Origin: JACJYC01 sp964558465
GTDB lineage: Bacteria; Bacteroidota; Bacteroidia; Chitinophagales; Saprospiraceae
Direction of reading: 5' to 3'
Length of the DNA stretch: 64,000 nucleotides
Assembly: GCA_964558465.1 (NCBI GenBank)
Contig: CAZLEF010000002.1
Span: forward strand, 1-64,000
The position numbers and the translations under genes were made by a program. Positions 25,822 to 34,784 of this stretch are shown here, piece after piece. The notes below the pieces were generated by a model that did not search any database, was not told the DNA's origin, and worked only from the letters and a program-made list of their open reading frames with translations. Positions within the stretch are counted from its first letter, which is position 1. Each line of letters begins with the position of its first letter.

Positions 25822-26622
25822 TCAAATCCTGCGAAGCAGCTCAGCGGCTTTGTCTTTGACCTCCTGAGCTGCGTCGTCGTCCTTCAACAGTGATTTTAAT
25901 GCGGATCTGGCTTGTTGCTTTGAACCGCCCCGGCCCAATTCTGTCAGGATCAGATTAAACCGGATTTTGGACAGATCGCTGGTATTGTAAAACGCCTTTA
26001 ATTGGGCGCTGTTGTCGAGACAGGCTTCAAAATCCCGCGCAGCTGCCGGATACTGACCTTCCCGGAGCCGCCAATGCGCCAGATAGTAAGCGGCCATGCA
26101 AAAACCTGCGCATCCGGCTTCGATTCGTTCAAGGCTGTCCAGACCTCCGGGTTTTATCTCGCAATAAAAGAGGGCGGCCCCATAAAATATTTTATCCTCC
26201 CCGGCACCGGAAGCGCCGGCTACCCCTGGGCAATAAGGATCGATCATCAGTTCCCGGAGCTGTTCCTGCTCCAATTGTTCAGGGGAGAATAAATTGGGCC
26301 AAATCAGCCACACCGCTGCGATGACCGCGATGACAGAAATGAGTTTCATCCAAAAAGAAATTTCCAGGAAGGAAAATTTCAGCCGGTCCGCCAGGCTGAG
26401 CCGGGGAGGTTGCTCATCTGAAAATTCTTTCCGGATATTTTCTGCCAGGGCCAGGATTTTTTCTTCCCCTGGGTTTTGGGGTGCATCTGCATTTAATCCT
26501 TTCCGGATCAGGGCTTTTTGCAGGTCCGGATTTTGTTTCAGTTCTTTTTCAAACAGGTGAAGCCTGGGACCCTTCAAAGCGCCGTTCAGATAGTCTTCTA
26601 TAAGGTTGTAGTTGTTTTCCAT
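25822..26622 (-). CDS. Single-pass membrane protein with periplasmic TPR region, probable anti-sigma factor
   Basis: 266 residues. Residues 1-90 are cytoplasmic and charged (start MENNYNLIEDYLNGAL, a common start of Bacteroidota anti-sigma-like proteins), 91-108 form one transmembrane helix, and the rest is helical with Ala-rich TPR-like units (YPAAARDFEACLD) in the periplasm. There is no classical zf-HC2 zinc site. It begins 10 bases after the sigma-factor stop, so it is very likely co-transcribed and may hold that sigma factor at the membrane (inference). Confidence 0.65.
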   Translation of the reverse strand: MENNYNLIEDYLNGALKGPRLHLFEKELKQNPDLQKALIRKGLNADAPQNPGEEKILALAENIRKEFSDEQPPRLSLADRLKFSFLEISFWMKLISVIAVIAAVWLIWPNLFSPEQLEQEQLRELMIDPYCPGVAGASGAGEDKIFYGAALFYCEIKPGGLDSLERIEAGCAGFCMAAYYLAHWRLREGQYPAAARDFEACLDNSAQLKAFYNTSDLSKIRFNLILTELGRGGSKQQARSALKSLLKDDDAAQEVKDKAAELLRRI

Positions 26623-26632
26623 TGGAATTATA

Positions 26633-27217
26633 TTAATCCTCGAAGAGCGAACTTGAGTCCCCCCTCAAGAGGTCTTTCAATTTTCTTTTACACCGGGCCA
26701 GGAGAGACGCAATTGAACCTGGTTTTACATCGTAGCCGCCGGAATTAAGTTCCACAGCAAGGTCCGTATGGTCCTTCACCGGAGGCTCGGAAAAATAATG
26801 CAACCAAAGCAGGATTCTGCACTGGCCGCCGATTTGTTCCAGCAAGTTTTCCAGTTTTTCCCTGGAAACCTGATGGGCGGGAACGGTCAGGTATTTGGCC
26901 AGCACCTCCAGCGTTAAGGAGATCCGATGGTCTTTTCGCCTGTACTCTTCACAAATATTCCGGCAGGTATTCCGGATATAGGCGTAACAATTGGTTTTGG
27001 GGCCGCGCCCTGCCCTTACTTCACCAATAAACCGCATGATCGTATCCGACCAGAGGTCTTCCCAGGTCATCAGAGGGGACAACCCCGGGTAACGCCAGTA
27101 GAAGTAAGCGGCAATTTTTTTGATCTCCGCGTCCCGGTACAATGCTTCCATCCCTTTACGGATATCCTTTTCATCCCCGCTTTTTAATCCATCAACAGTT
27201 GGCAAACAGTTGGCCAT
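26633..27217 (-). CDS. ECF-type RNA polymerase sigma factor
   Basis: 194 residues. Region 2 is about residues 18-105 (WRYPGLSPLMTWEDLWSDTI, then CYAYIRNTCRNICEEYRRKD). Region 4 is about 125-185 with a helix-turn-helix ending IASLLARCKRKLKDLLRG. ECF sigma factors direct polymerase to stress or envelope regulons and are usually held by an adjacent membrane protein, here the gene just downstream. It is transcribed away from the paralogue array that starts at 27729. Confidence 0.85.
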   Translation of the reverse strand: MANCLPTVDGLKSGDEKDIRKGMEALYRDAEIKKIAAYFYWRYPGLSPLMTWEDLWSDTIMRFIGEVRAGRGPKTNCYAYIRNTCRNICEEYRRKDHRISLTLEVLAKYLTVPAHQVSREKLENLLEQIGGQCRILLWLHYFSEPPVKDHTDLAVELNSGGYDVKPGSIASLLARCKRKLKDLLRGDSSSLFED

Positions 27218-27728
27218 AGATTACAAATAAGTGAAGAAATCAGGAAAAATTAAACTTTCAGGAAAAAATAAAAAAAAGCAGAACGCGGATGTTTAAACGC
27301 AGGCAAGAACTACACTGTTATGAAAATGCGATATGCATTGAATTTGAAATATCTCCGGGGAACAGCTGGAAACGGGAAAGCTGCCGGGGATCGGACTTTG
27401 GTCGAAAACTAAACCTCAGTTAGAACTTGTGTAACCCCAATTCCCATGACGGCTTTCTTCAGTCTCGTCCCAATCCTTCTCCGACCCGAAAAGGGCGGTG
27501 AAGGAGGAAGGAGGGACTGAAGAGCCCGCCGTTCCCGCATTTCCGCCAAGACCCGAACGGAAATGATTTGCAAGGTAACACAAATATTTTTTCCTCCCTT
27601 CCCGCCTTGATTTTCAAAAAAAATTTCCCGATTCGTAACGTTTTCCCAAGCGAAGGTATGAATGGCAAAATAAACGATGCGAGGACCCCGTGCCGGAGCA
27701 TTTTTGCAGCGTTTCAAGCGATAACCCA
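27218..27728. other. Divergent intergenic region upstream of the secreted-paralogue array
   Basis: 511 bases with no credible gene. It separates the minus-strand sigma factor from the plus-strand array. The part next to the sigma gene is AT-rich; 27465-27560 is GC-rich with purine runs. I found no TAnnTTTG element that I trust on either strand. Any ECF-dependent promoter would be of unknown consensus. Confidence 0.6.
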
Positions 27729-29519
27729 ATGAGAACCATTTGGATACTATTCCTGCTGGCCGTCAGTATGCCTTGCCGGGCCATTGTCAAATACGACGAA
27801 GGCAACCTGATCATCAACGGCATACAGCTTTTCCAGGACAGCGCCATACCGCTGGACTATTATTACCTGCCGCAATACCCGAAACTGGCTGTCCGCCCGG
27901 ATGGTTCGCTGGAGGTGCTTTTTCTGAAATACGTTGGCCAAAAGGGCGCTGAAACCAATGGCGGGCTTTTCCATGCGCTGATCGAATTTTCGCTGACCAA
28001 CGACGAGGTGCTCCAATTGCAGGCCCAGCTTTCAAAAAAAATATCCGGCGCCAAAATCCGAGGCCCTGTGCCCATGCAGGAAGCGCTGAAGGACGGCGAA
28101 AAAGGGATGGCCGGTTTCCGGGTCATCTCTTCGGTGCTCAATAATACAGGTGGCGAAAACCCCTTTACCACCCAGATGATCACCTCAGGGCATGCGCCTT
28201 TCCTGCCGGGTTCGCGCGCGGCCATTGCCGCCAACCTCAACCAGGAAGGCGCTACTTTGTTGTGGGAATCCTTTCAAAGCGGCACATCCGATGTTTCGGT
28301 GGCCATTGAGGGCTTTTTTGAAGCGGCAGTCAAGGGATATAATGCCGTCATTGAGGCAGAGATGGATGTGCTTTATCAACATTTCAGTGAATTGCAGAAT
28401 ATTCAGGGCGGTTTTTCCCGCAACCAGACCCGCAAAATTGTGGACAGCCTGGTGCAAACGCAGGTGTTAAAAATAGAAGTACTCGACCGTTCGGCTGGTT
28501 TGGGAATCCCGGTGGAGGATATGCAAAAGATCCTGGATATCCTGACCAACCAGTTGATCAGCCTGATGTTCGATTCCAAAAACGGCTGGGCCAGACTCCC
28601 CGACCAGGAAAAACCGGCTGATGCCGAAATCAAAGGCCGATACGAGAGAGGCGCCCTGCCTGCGTTTTTTTTCGGACACGGATCGCAGGCATATATTCCG
28701 GATAATCAATACATCCTCAAGGAACGCAGAGATATCCGGAGTTACAAGTTTTACCTGAATCTGAGCAAATCAACCACCATCAAGGTACCCGTCTTTACAG
28801 CCGGAAACCTCAGAGGCCTTTACAACATCGACCAGGGCGCCGGGCAATACTTTCGGGTCGTCAACCTGGATGACCCCGATTTTCAGAAACGCGAGATCTT
28901 TTTTCAGCTGGACGCCGACTTCACAGAAGGGTTCGGGGATATCATCAATTTTGCATCCGTCAGCTTCCGCAAACAATACGGCCCGGGCCATGCCGACGCC
29001 ACCGGCGACCTGATCTTCAACCGCAAGGATGTCGAAAACGGGCAAGGTATCAAAACCGTGTTGTACCCCAGGCTGGGTATTTCCGGTTCGGAATGGCTGG
29101 ATTACGAATACCGGGTCAACTGGAGCCTGAAAGGCATGGACACTACTTTTTTCTTTCCTCCTGCGAAGGAAGAATGGTATCCCTCGAAACTTCCATCGGT
29201 GGCCCTGACCCCGCCCTTCCAGAAAAGAATAGTGGAGATTGACGCCGACCGGTCCTTTTTCAAAGAACAGGATGTGCGCTCCGCTACGGTGAGCTTCTAT
29301 GTCATCCTGGGTGGCAAGGCCAAATTTCAGAAAATGATCACCCTGCGTCAGGACGACCCGGTGAACACCCATAAAACCGCCTTGTACTTTGATGAAGGGC
29401 AACCCATTGCGTATAAGGTCAACTGGTACTTCAAAGGCGGCGAATGCCATGAAGGATTGCAACTGGTGGATGGTGAATACCTTTTTTTGACGCCGCCTGA
29501 GAAGGATGGGTGTAAGTAG
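27729..29519 (+). CDS. Secreted 'YYYLP' paralogue 1 (type A), function unknown
   Basis: 596 residues from the ATG at 27729, which begins a signal peptide (MRTIWILFLLAVSMPCRA). Visible marks of the family are LDYYYLPQYPKLAVRPDG, the 'LLWESF' segment followed by DVSVAIEG, a central YIPDNQYILKERRDIRSYKF stretch, VNLDDPDFQKREIFFQLD in the second half, EWLDYEYRVNWSLKG, and a C-terminal beta module starting LTPPFQKRIVEIDAD. I do not recognise a named family. It is the first gene of a 26-kb same-strand run. A CCACGCC-type hairpin follows its stop. Confidence 0.9.
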   Translation: MRTIWILFLLAVSMPCRAIVKYDEGNLIINGIQLFQDSAIPLDYYYLPQYPKLAVRPDGSLEVLFLKYVGQKGAETNGGLFHALIEFSLTNDEVLQLQAQLSKKISGAKIRGPVPMQEALKDGEKGMAGFRVISSVLNNTGGENPFTTQMITSGHAPFLPGSRAAIAANLNQEGATLLWESFQSGTSDVSVAIEGFFEAAVKGYNAVIEAEMDVLYQHFSELQNIQGGFSRNQTRKIVDSLVQTQVLKIEVLDRSAGLGIPVEDMQKILDILTNQLISLMFDSKNGWARLPDQEKPADAEIKGRYERGALPAFFFGHGSQAYIPDNQYILKERRDIRSYKFYLNLSKSTTIKVPVFTAGNLRGLYNIDQGAGQYFRVVNLDDPDFQKREIFFQLDADFTEGFGDIINFASVSFRKQYGPGHADATGDLIFNRKDVENGQGIKTVLYPRLGISGSEWLDYEYRVNWSLKGMDTTFFFPPAKEEWYPSKLPSVALTPPFQKRIVEIDADRSFFKEQDVRSATVSFYVILGGKAKFQKMITLRQDDPVNTHKTALYFDEGQPIAYKVNWYFKGGECHEGLQLVDGEYLFLTPPEKDGCK

Positions 29520-29523
29520 TTGG

Positions 29524-29540
29524 CCACGCCACAGGCGTGG
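29524..29540. repeat. CCACGCC hairpin between paralogues 1 and 2
   Basis: CCACGCC, loop ACA, GGCGTGG, bounded by AGTTGG on the left and GCAGTTGG on the right, as if inserted into a CAGTTGGCAG-type repeat like the one at 39893. It has the same stem as the hairpin at 52113. Confidence 0.75.
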
Positions 29541-29574
29541 GCAGTTGGCGATCACTTCAAATCAAAACCAAAAA

Positions 29575-31287
29575 ATGAAAACAAATTATCTGATCCTTTT
29601 TTTCCTTTTGGCGCTGACCGCCGTTCTGCGGGCGCAACCCATCCTGATGGACGGCGGGGTTCAGGCCGGGGAGTTGATGTGTTTTCCGGTATACGGCGAC
29701 AGCCTAAGTTACCGGTACCTGCCGTCGCGGGGAAGGCTGGCCATTAACGACCAAAATTTACCAGAATTTTCGTTTTTGCGGTATGCCGTGGCCAAGGAAC
29801 CGGCCCCGACCGGCATTCACAGCATTTCAGAAGCGGACGGCGGCGGCCTGGTGCATTTTTTGGTGTTGTACGATACGCCGGAAGACCAGATCCGGCAGGC
29901 AGAAAACGCCTTGCGCATCAAATTCCGCAACCCAAAGATCGGATTAAAAGGCCCCGTCTTTTTTTCAAAAGGCGATTACGTCGTGGTTTCCTCCGTATTG
30001 GGTCAGGGCGGCAAAGAAGAGAAAAAGCTCATCGGCGTCGGGCAGGCGCCGGTTTTTGAAAACAGCAAAGTGGCTTTTTCCTTCATGCTGAATACCCTGG
30101 AAGCCCAGTTGCTGATGGAAAGCTTCAAAATGGCTACGCCGGATGTCTCTATCCTGTTCGACCTGACCTTTTCGGGGCTGACCCAGGCTTACAACGCCGA
30201 GGTGGAGGTGAACTGGTCGGAAGTGCAGAAAAATGAATATTACCACGAAAAGACCAATTTCCTGTTTTTCAGTTCGGAAGTACACAAATCCTTCAGTGAA
30301 TTGCATAAAACGGGCGCCATCAAGATCCGGGCTGCCGGCCAGGACAGTCTGATGGAACAAATCCTGGACGCCTCCTATGAAAAACTCCTGAACATGATGT
30401 TCAACCCCGTTAAACCCAGCGAGATTCCCCTGGAGAAAAAAGGTTTTATGGAAGAAATTTTTGGCGCCGGCGGACTCGCCTCGCTGGGTTTGTTTGGGGC
30501 CAGCCGGACCTATATCCTGAAAGAATTAAAAACATCAGGCAAGAGCACCGTTTCGCTGAACAGTTATTCAACCGTCGGCCGCCGTCACCTGATCACCTTC
30601 AATATCGGCAATATCTTCGAAAAATTTGGCAAGGACAAACGAATATTCCGGGATGTTACCCTGAACGATCCGGTTTTTCAGCAACGGGACGTCCTGATCA
30701 ATATCGACGGGGATTTGCAGGGCGCTTTCGAACATATTGTAAAAAGCGCGGCCATCTCTTTCCGTAAAATCCACCAGAGCGGAAAAGAAACCCTCAGGGA
30801 AATATTCCTGACCAAAAATACCCTCTCTGAAAACCAGGGCAGGATCGCAATGTCCTACCTGAACCAGGAAGATAAAGACCGTTTGCAGTGGCTGGATTAC
30901 GAGTATCAGGTGATGTGGAATTTTGGAGCGGAGGGCAATTACCAAACCGGCTGGATCACACAGAATACCCCGGTCATCAATATGTACGCCCCTTATAAAC
31001 GGCATGTCATCGGACTGGACGCCGATCCGGATAAACTGGCGGCCCATGATGTGCGCGCCATTTCCATACAGATAGATTACGAGTTTTTTGGCAAAAGAAA
31101 ACAAAAACGCCTGACGGTAAAACCAGGAGAAAACCTGTCGGAAAAATATTTCGAACTGACCTTGCCGATCGACCAGCAAAGCGTGGATTATACCATCACC
31201 TGGATCAAAAACGACGGCGCCAAAGATACCCTGAACGGCAAGGATGAATACGGATTGATCTTTCTGGACGAATTACCCCAAAAATAA
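29575..31287 (+). CDS. Secreted 'YYYLP' paralogue 2 (type B), function unknown
   Basis: 570 residues from the ATG at 29575; a frame-compatible start at 29506 overlaps paralogue 1 and precedes the signal peptide. The mature protein starts QPILMDGGVQAGELMCFPVYGD, the type B opening shared with paralogues 5 and 6, followed by YRYLPSRGRLAI. Later segments include VTLNDPVFQQRDVLINIDGD, LQWLDYEYQVMWNFG and a C-terminal module ending YGLIFLDELPQK. It ends 4 bases before the next gene, so the two are probably translated from one mRNA. Confidence 0.9.
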   Translation: MKTNYLILFFLLALTAVLRAQPILMDGGVQAGELMCFPVYGDSLSYRYLPSRGRLAINDQNLPEFSFLRYAVAKEPAPTGIHSISEADGGGLVHFLVLYDTPEDQIRQAENALRIKFRNPKIGLKGPVFFSKGDYVVVSSVLGQGGKEEKKLIGVGQAPVFENSKVAFSFMLNTLEAQLLMESFKMATPDVSILFDLTFSGLTQAYNAEVEVNWSEVQKNEYYHEKTNFLFFSSEVHKSFSELHKTGAIKIRAAGQDSLMEQILDASYEKLLNMMFNPVKPSEIPLEKKGFMEEIFGAGGLASLGLFGASRTYILKELKTSGKSTVSLNSYSTVGRRHLITFNIGNIFEKFGKDKRIFRDVTLNDPVFQQRDVLINIDGDLQGAFEHIVKSAAISFRKIHQSGKETLREIFLTKNTLSENQGRIAMSYLNQEDKDRLQWLDYEYQVMWNFGAEGNYQTGWITQNTPVINMYAPYKRHVIGLDADPDKLAAHDVRAISIQIDYEFFGKRKQKRLTVKPGENLSEKYFELTLPIDQQSVDYTITWIKNDGAKDTLNGKDEYGLIFLDELPQK

Positions 31288-31291
31288 ACCC

Positions 31292-31993
31292 ATGAAGAAC
31301 CTGTTGCTTATTTTTCTCACTTTGACTACTCTGCCCGGACTGACCCAAGTGGTCAACTCAGCGGCTGTTTACCAGATCCAATTGAAAGACAGCGCAAAAG
31401 TGACGCTGATGGCCGGATTTGATCCGGATGCGGCCAACGTTTATTACTATTTGCCCACCCGTTTTCGGTTGGCCCGGAATCCGGACGGGACCCCTCAATT
31501 TAGTTTTCTGACCTATTCTGAAACGGATGACGGGCCGGCGGCAGGCGCTATTTTACATTTTCTGACCGAATGGGGATTGACCCCGGGCCAGGAAGCGGAA
31601 GCTGCTCAATGGCTGACCACACATGTAGACAGCCTGGCCGTTTTGGCAGGCGCCATCAGCCTTGAAGCCCCGGATTCTGTACCCGGTTTCCGGATCAAAG
31701 GCAAAGGGCCGGTTACTGAATTGTTGAACCGGAAGTTGACGGTGAAGCCTGTGGCGCCGTTGATACCCGGAACCAAACTCGCCTTCTCTTACCGCCTGAA
31801 CGGGGAAGAGACCCGGATGTTCAGCGAGGTATTGGGCAAACCCGGGGAACTGGCCAAAACGGTATTTGAGCTTGCCTTTTCCTATCGCGGTGGAAATCCC
31901 GATCGATGGCATAACCTCATCAAAGGGGATATTTTTTACCTGGAAGCCGGGTTGGACCAGTTGTTTGCGCCGGTAGCCAACTCCGAAAAATAG
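31292..31993 (+). CDS. Short secreted paralogue 3 (type A, N-terminal part only)
   Basis: 233 residues with signal peptide MKNLLLIFLTLTTLPGLTQ. It has YYYLPTRFRLARNPDG and ILHFLTEWGLTPGQEAEAAQ, closely matching the first 200 residues of paralogue 4, then stops at about the place where the others enter the middle domain. Either a natural short form or a truncated copy. It sits 4 bases after paralogue 2 and 5 bases before the papain-like gene. Confidence 0.85.
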   Translation: MKNLLLIFLTLTTLPGLTQVVNSAAVYQIQLKDSAKVTLMAGFDPDAANVYYYLPTRFRLARNPDGTPQFSFLTYSETDDGPAAGAILHFLTEWGLTPGQEAEAAQWLTTHVDSLAVLAGAISLEAPDSVPGFRIKGKGPVTELLNRKLTVKPVAPLIPGTKLAFSYRLNGEETRMFSEVLGKPGELAKTVFELAFSYRGGNPDRWHNLIKGDIFYLEAGLDQLFAPVANSEK

Positions 31994-31998
31994 CGCCC

Positions 31999-32697
31999 AT
32001 GAAAACTTCGATATTTTCCCTGTTTCTCCTGTTTTTAGGGTTTGCCGGACAAGCAAACGTCCATGTCATCATTTACGCAACCTGCGATGGTAAAACCGGT
32101 CATGCAGGGATTGCCGTAGACGAATACCTGATCAAAATAAGAGAAACCGTAAAAGGAGGGAAAACGGAATACCGGGCGGATACCGTGGCCACGGGTTATG
32201 TTCGCTACTATGACCTGTGGCCAAAGAACGACGACTACAAAGTCAACTACGACCGGGACGTGGCCTCCACGTACTACCAGCTTCCGTCGTCAAAATGGAA
32301 AGGGCTGCTGTCGCTGAAAACCCTTGCCGACGAAGGTGTGCCGCATAAGGAAGGGTATCCCAGCGACGGGATCATTACCCTGCGGACAACCCCGAAAGAC
32401 GATCTGCGATTGGAGGATTTTCTGCAACAACGATCGGACCGCGGAAAACCGTTCAACGCCATGCGCTACAACTGCTGCGACTTTGTGGCGGAAGCCCTGA
32501 TGTTTCTTTTCGGCAGGCCTTTGATGGCTAAGGAGTTGATCTTTAATACGTTGACCACCACCCCCAACCGCCTGTACAAAGTAGTGGCGAAATGGCCCGA
32601 GGCAACGGTATATAAAGACCCGGGGAATAAGGTGGACGGCGCTTTTGTACAACAACGCATAATCGGACGCATGATCCCATCATTCATCAATTTCTAG
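31999..32697 (+). CDS. Secreted permuted papain-like (NlpC/P60-type) protein
   Basis: 232 residues with a signal peptide of about 19 residues. His35 lies in GHAGIAVDEYLI and Cys159/Cys160 in YNCCDFVAEAL; a His early and the Cys late is the permuted arrangement of the LRAT/YaeF-type papain-like group, which includes amidases and peptidases acting on cell-wall peptides or lipids. Catalysis is inferred, not shown. It is tightly packed between paralogues 3 and 4, which points to a shared role. Confidence 0.65.
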   Translation: MKTSIFSLFLLFLGFAGQANVHVIIYATCDGKTGHAGIAVDEYLIKIRETVKGGKTEYRADTVATGYVRYYDLWPKNDDYKVNYDRDVASTYYQLPSSKWKGLLSLKTLADEGVPHKEGYPSDGIITLRTTPKDDLRLEDFLQQRSDRGKPFNAMRYNCCDFVAEALMFLFGRPLMAKELIFNTLTTTPNRLYKVVAKWPEATVYKDPGNKVDGAFVQQRIIGRMIPSFINF

Positions 32698-32714
32698 TTT
32701 TAAAAACCATTACA

Positions 32715-34682
32715 ATGAAAACGTTTCAAGCCTTTCAAAAAACCATGAAAATTCTTTTACTGCCCTGCCTTTTTATGTTACAGGCAGTGGTATCCGGCCA
32801 AACGCTGGATTACGAGAACCGCATCGGAATCGTACTGGGCGACGGCACGCAAGTGATCCTGTACGGGCGGGCGCAAACCCTGAACTCCAATTTTACGGGC
32901 GAGTACTATTACCTTCCGGTCGGCCTGACCCTTTCGAAAAAAGAAGACGGCGAAACCCCGGAATTCCTGTTCATGAAATATACCACCGACGAAACCGCCG
33001 CTTTGGGCGGTGTGCAGGGCGCATTGCTCCACTTTCTGATGGAATGGGGATTGACCCCGGCGCAGGAGAAAGAGGCCCAGCAGATATTGGCGGCCAAGAT
33101 CAAGGACCTGGCGAAGACCAACCGGAAATACGCTGCCGTGACCAATCCGAAGATCCTCGGGCCTGCCGACGTGAAGCCCGACGGCGAAACCTCTTTCCGG
33201 ATCATCAGCGGCACCCTCGACAAAAACCCTTCCCTGGTGACCTCTGGCGTGGCGCCCATGTTGCCGGGCCTGAAGGCCGCCGTAGCCGCCAAAATGGATA
33301 AAAACGATGCCCAATTACTGGCGGCAACTTTTGAAAAAACCAGGTCCATTACCGATATCAGCGTGCAGTTGTTTTTTACCTACAACGTTCTTTACCCCGC
33401 GGTAGACGGCAAAATCACGGTGGACTGGACCAAGATCGAGACGGAATACGAAAAATTCAGGGCCCAGGGTTACATGGTGCCGGACGCCCCCAAAGGTGAC
33501 AGCAAGGACGAGTATATTCAGGATTCGGTAGTGCATACCCTGTACAACAGCCTGGTAGAAAGCAAGGCTATCGACATCCGGCTCGACGACAAGCTGGGCA
33601 ATGAGGTGACTGCTAAAATCACGGAACTCTTCTTCAACGTATTCATGAACAGCATCGCCAGCCTCAGCCACGACAATGAAGCGCCGGTGGACTCCAAACA
33701 AAAAGCCCTCAATACCGAGGATATGATGAAGCGGTATGAAAATGCGGAACAGTGGAAAATCTCTGTTGAAAAACTCAAATCCCATTATGCCCGTAAGACG
33801 GAGGTCTACCGGCTGAATTACCGCCTCAATGTGCCCCAGCGCATGTACCTGCTCGGCAACCTGGCGGAATGGTACGACGGTGTGCGGCACAACAAGGCAT
33901 GCGTGGGCAGCGTCAACCTCAACGACCCCTTCTACCAGCACCGGGAGATCAACATGATCCTCGATATCGAAGCGGAGAATATGTTTGGCCAGGAGGTCAA
34001 CTACGTCACCGTCAACGTGCGCAAACGCCGCAACTCAGGCAATCCGTTCACCGACCAGGTAACCATTGACCGGGAATACCTCAAATCCAAGGGGTTGAAG
34101 GCTTCCGTCTCTTATGCCCGGGGCGACGACAAAAATTCGGACGTATATGAATACAAGACCCAATGGAGCCTGAAGGGCGGCCGGCTGTTCCCGGAGGAGG
34201 CCGAATACGTCAGAGGGGATTGGGAAGGCCTGACCCTGGCGCCGCCCGTGACGCCGCGGACCATCCAGTTTGAAGCCGACCTCGACCAGTTGAAAGAAAT
34301 GGGGATCCGCCGGGCCACCCTGCAGGTGCGGTACAAAAAATTTGGCGAGGAAATGGAAACCAATATTCCGATCACGGTATCGCAGGGCACGCCGCTTGTC
34401 GAGCAGATGATCTTTACCGACCGCGATACCCGCGGGTACGTCTCCCGCCTGGTGATGACCCACGAAACAGCCGGTAAACTGGCCCTCGACTGGGACGCCA
34501 AGATCAACGACGACTATGTTTTTGCCACCGTTCCGGATGAATTGCGGGATAAAACTTCTGAACTCTTCAAAAAGGCCATCGATATGGGGAAAACCCTTCT
34601 GAACCCCAATGACGGAAAAGTAGAAAAGGCCGACAGCATCCTGGACAAATTCAAGGATGTGATTGATATCGTGCGGAATTGA
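32715..34682 (+). CDS. Secreted 'YYYLP' paralogue 4 (type A), function unknown
   Basis: 655 residues. Two starts are possible: 32715 and an in-frame ATG at 32745 (MKILLLPCLFMLQAVVSGQ), which gives the better signal peptide. Family segments are EYYYLPVGLTLSKKEDG, LLHFLMEWGLTPAQEKEAQQ (type A), a long helical middle, VNLNDPFYQHREINMILDIE, and VYEYKTQWSLKGGRLFPEE. The C-terminal module (LAPPVTPRTIQFEADLDQLK) is followed by an extra helical tail of about 50 residues. Confidence 0.9.
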   Translation: MKTFQAFQKTMKILLLPCLFMLQAVVSGQTLDYENRIGIVLGDGTQVILYGRAQTLNSNFTGEYYYLPVGLTLSKKEDGETPEFLFMKYTTDETAALGGVQGALLHFLMEWGLTPAQEKEAQQILAAKIKDLAKTNRKYAAVTNPKILGPADVKPDGETSFRIISGTLDKNPSLVTSGVAPMLPGLKAAVAAKMDKNDAQLLAATFEKTRSITDISVQLFFTYNVLYPAVDGKITVDWTKIETEYEKFRAQGYMVPDAPKGDSKDEYIQDSVVHTLYNSLVESKAIDIRLDDKLGNEVTAKITELFFNVFMNSIASLSHDNEAPVDSKQKALNTEDMMKRYENAEQWKISVEKLKSHYARKTEVYRLNYRLNVPQRMYLLGNLAEWYDGVRHNKACVGSVNLNDPFYQHREINMILDIEAENMFGQEVNYVTVNVRKRRNSGNPFTDQVTIDREYLKSKGLKASVSYARGDDKNSDVYEYKTQWSLKGGRLFPEEAEYVRGDWEGLTLAPPVTPRTIQFEADLDQLKEMGIRRATLQVRYKKFGEEMETNIPITVSQGTPLVEQMIFTDRDTRGYVSRLVMTHETAGKLALDWDAKINDDYVFATVPDELRDKTSELFKKAIDMGKTLLNPNDGKVEKADSILDKFKDVIDIVRN

Positions 34683-34703
34683 GCCAATAAAATCAGAATA
34701 AAT

Positions 34704-34756
34704 GGTAACGAGTTCCGGTTTTTGATGCATGAAGCAGGAAACCGGAACCGGTTACC
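34704..34756 (+). repeat. Large imperfect hairpin between paralogues 4 and 5
   Basis: GGTAACGAGTTCCGGTTT (34704-34721) pairs with AAACCGGAACCGGTTACC (34739-34756) with two mismatches, leaving a 17-base loop. There is no T-run after it. It may tune the ratio of upstream and downstream mRNA (inference). Confidence 0.7.
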
Positions 34757-34784
34757 GTTCCAAAGACCAAAAAACCATTTGAAA

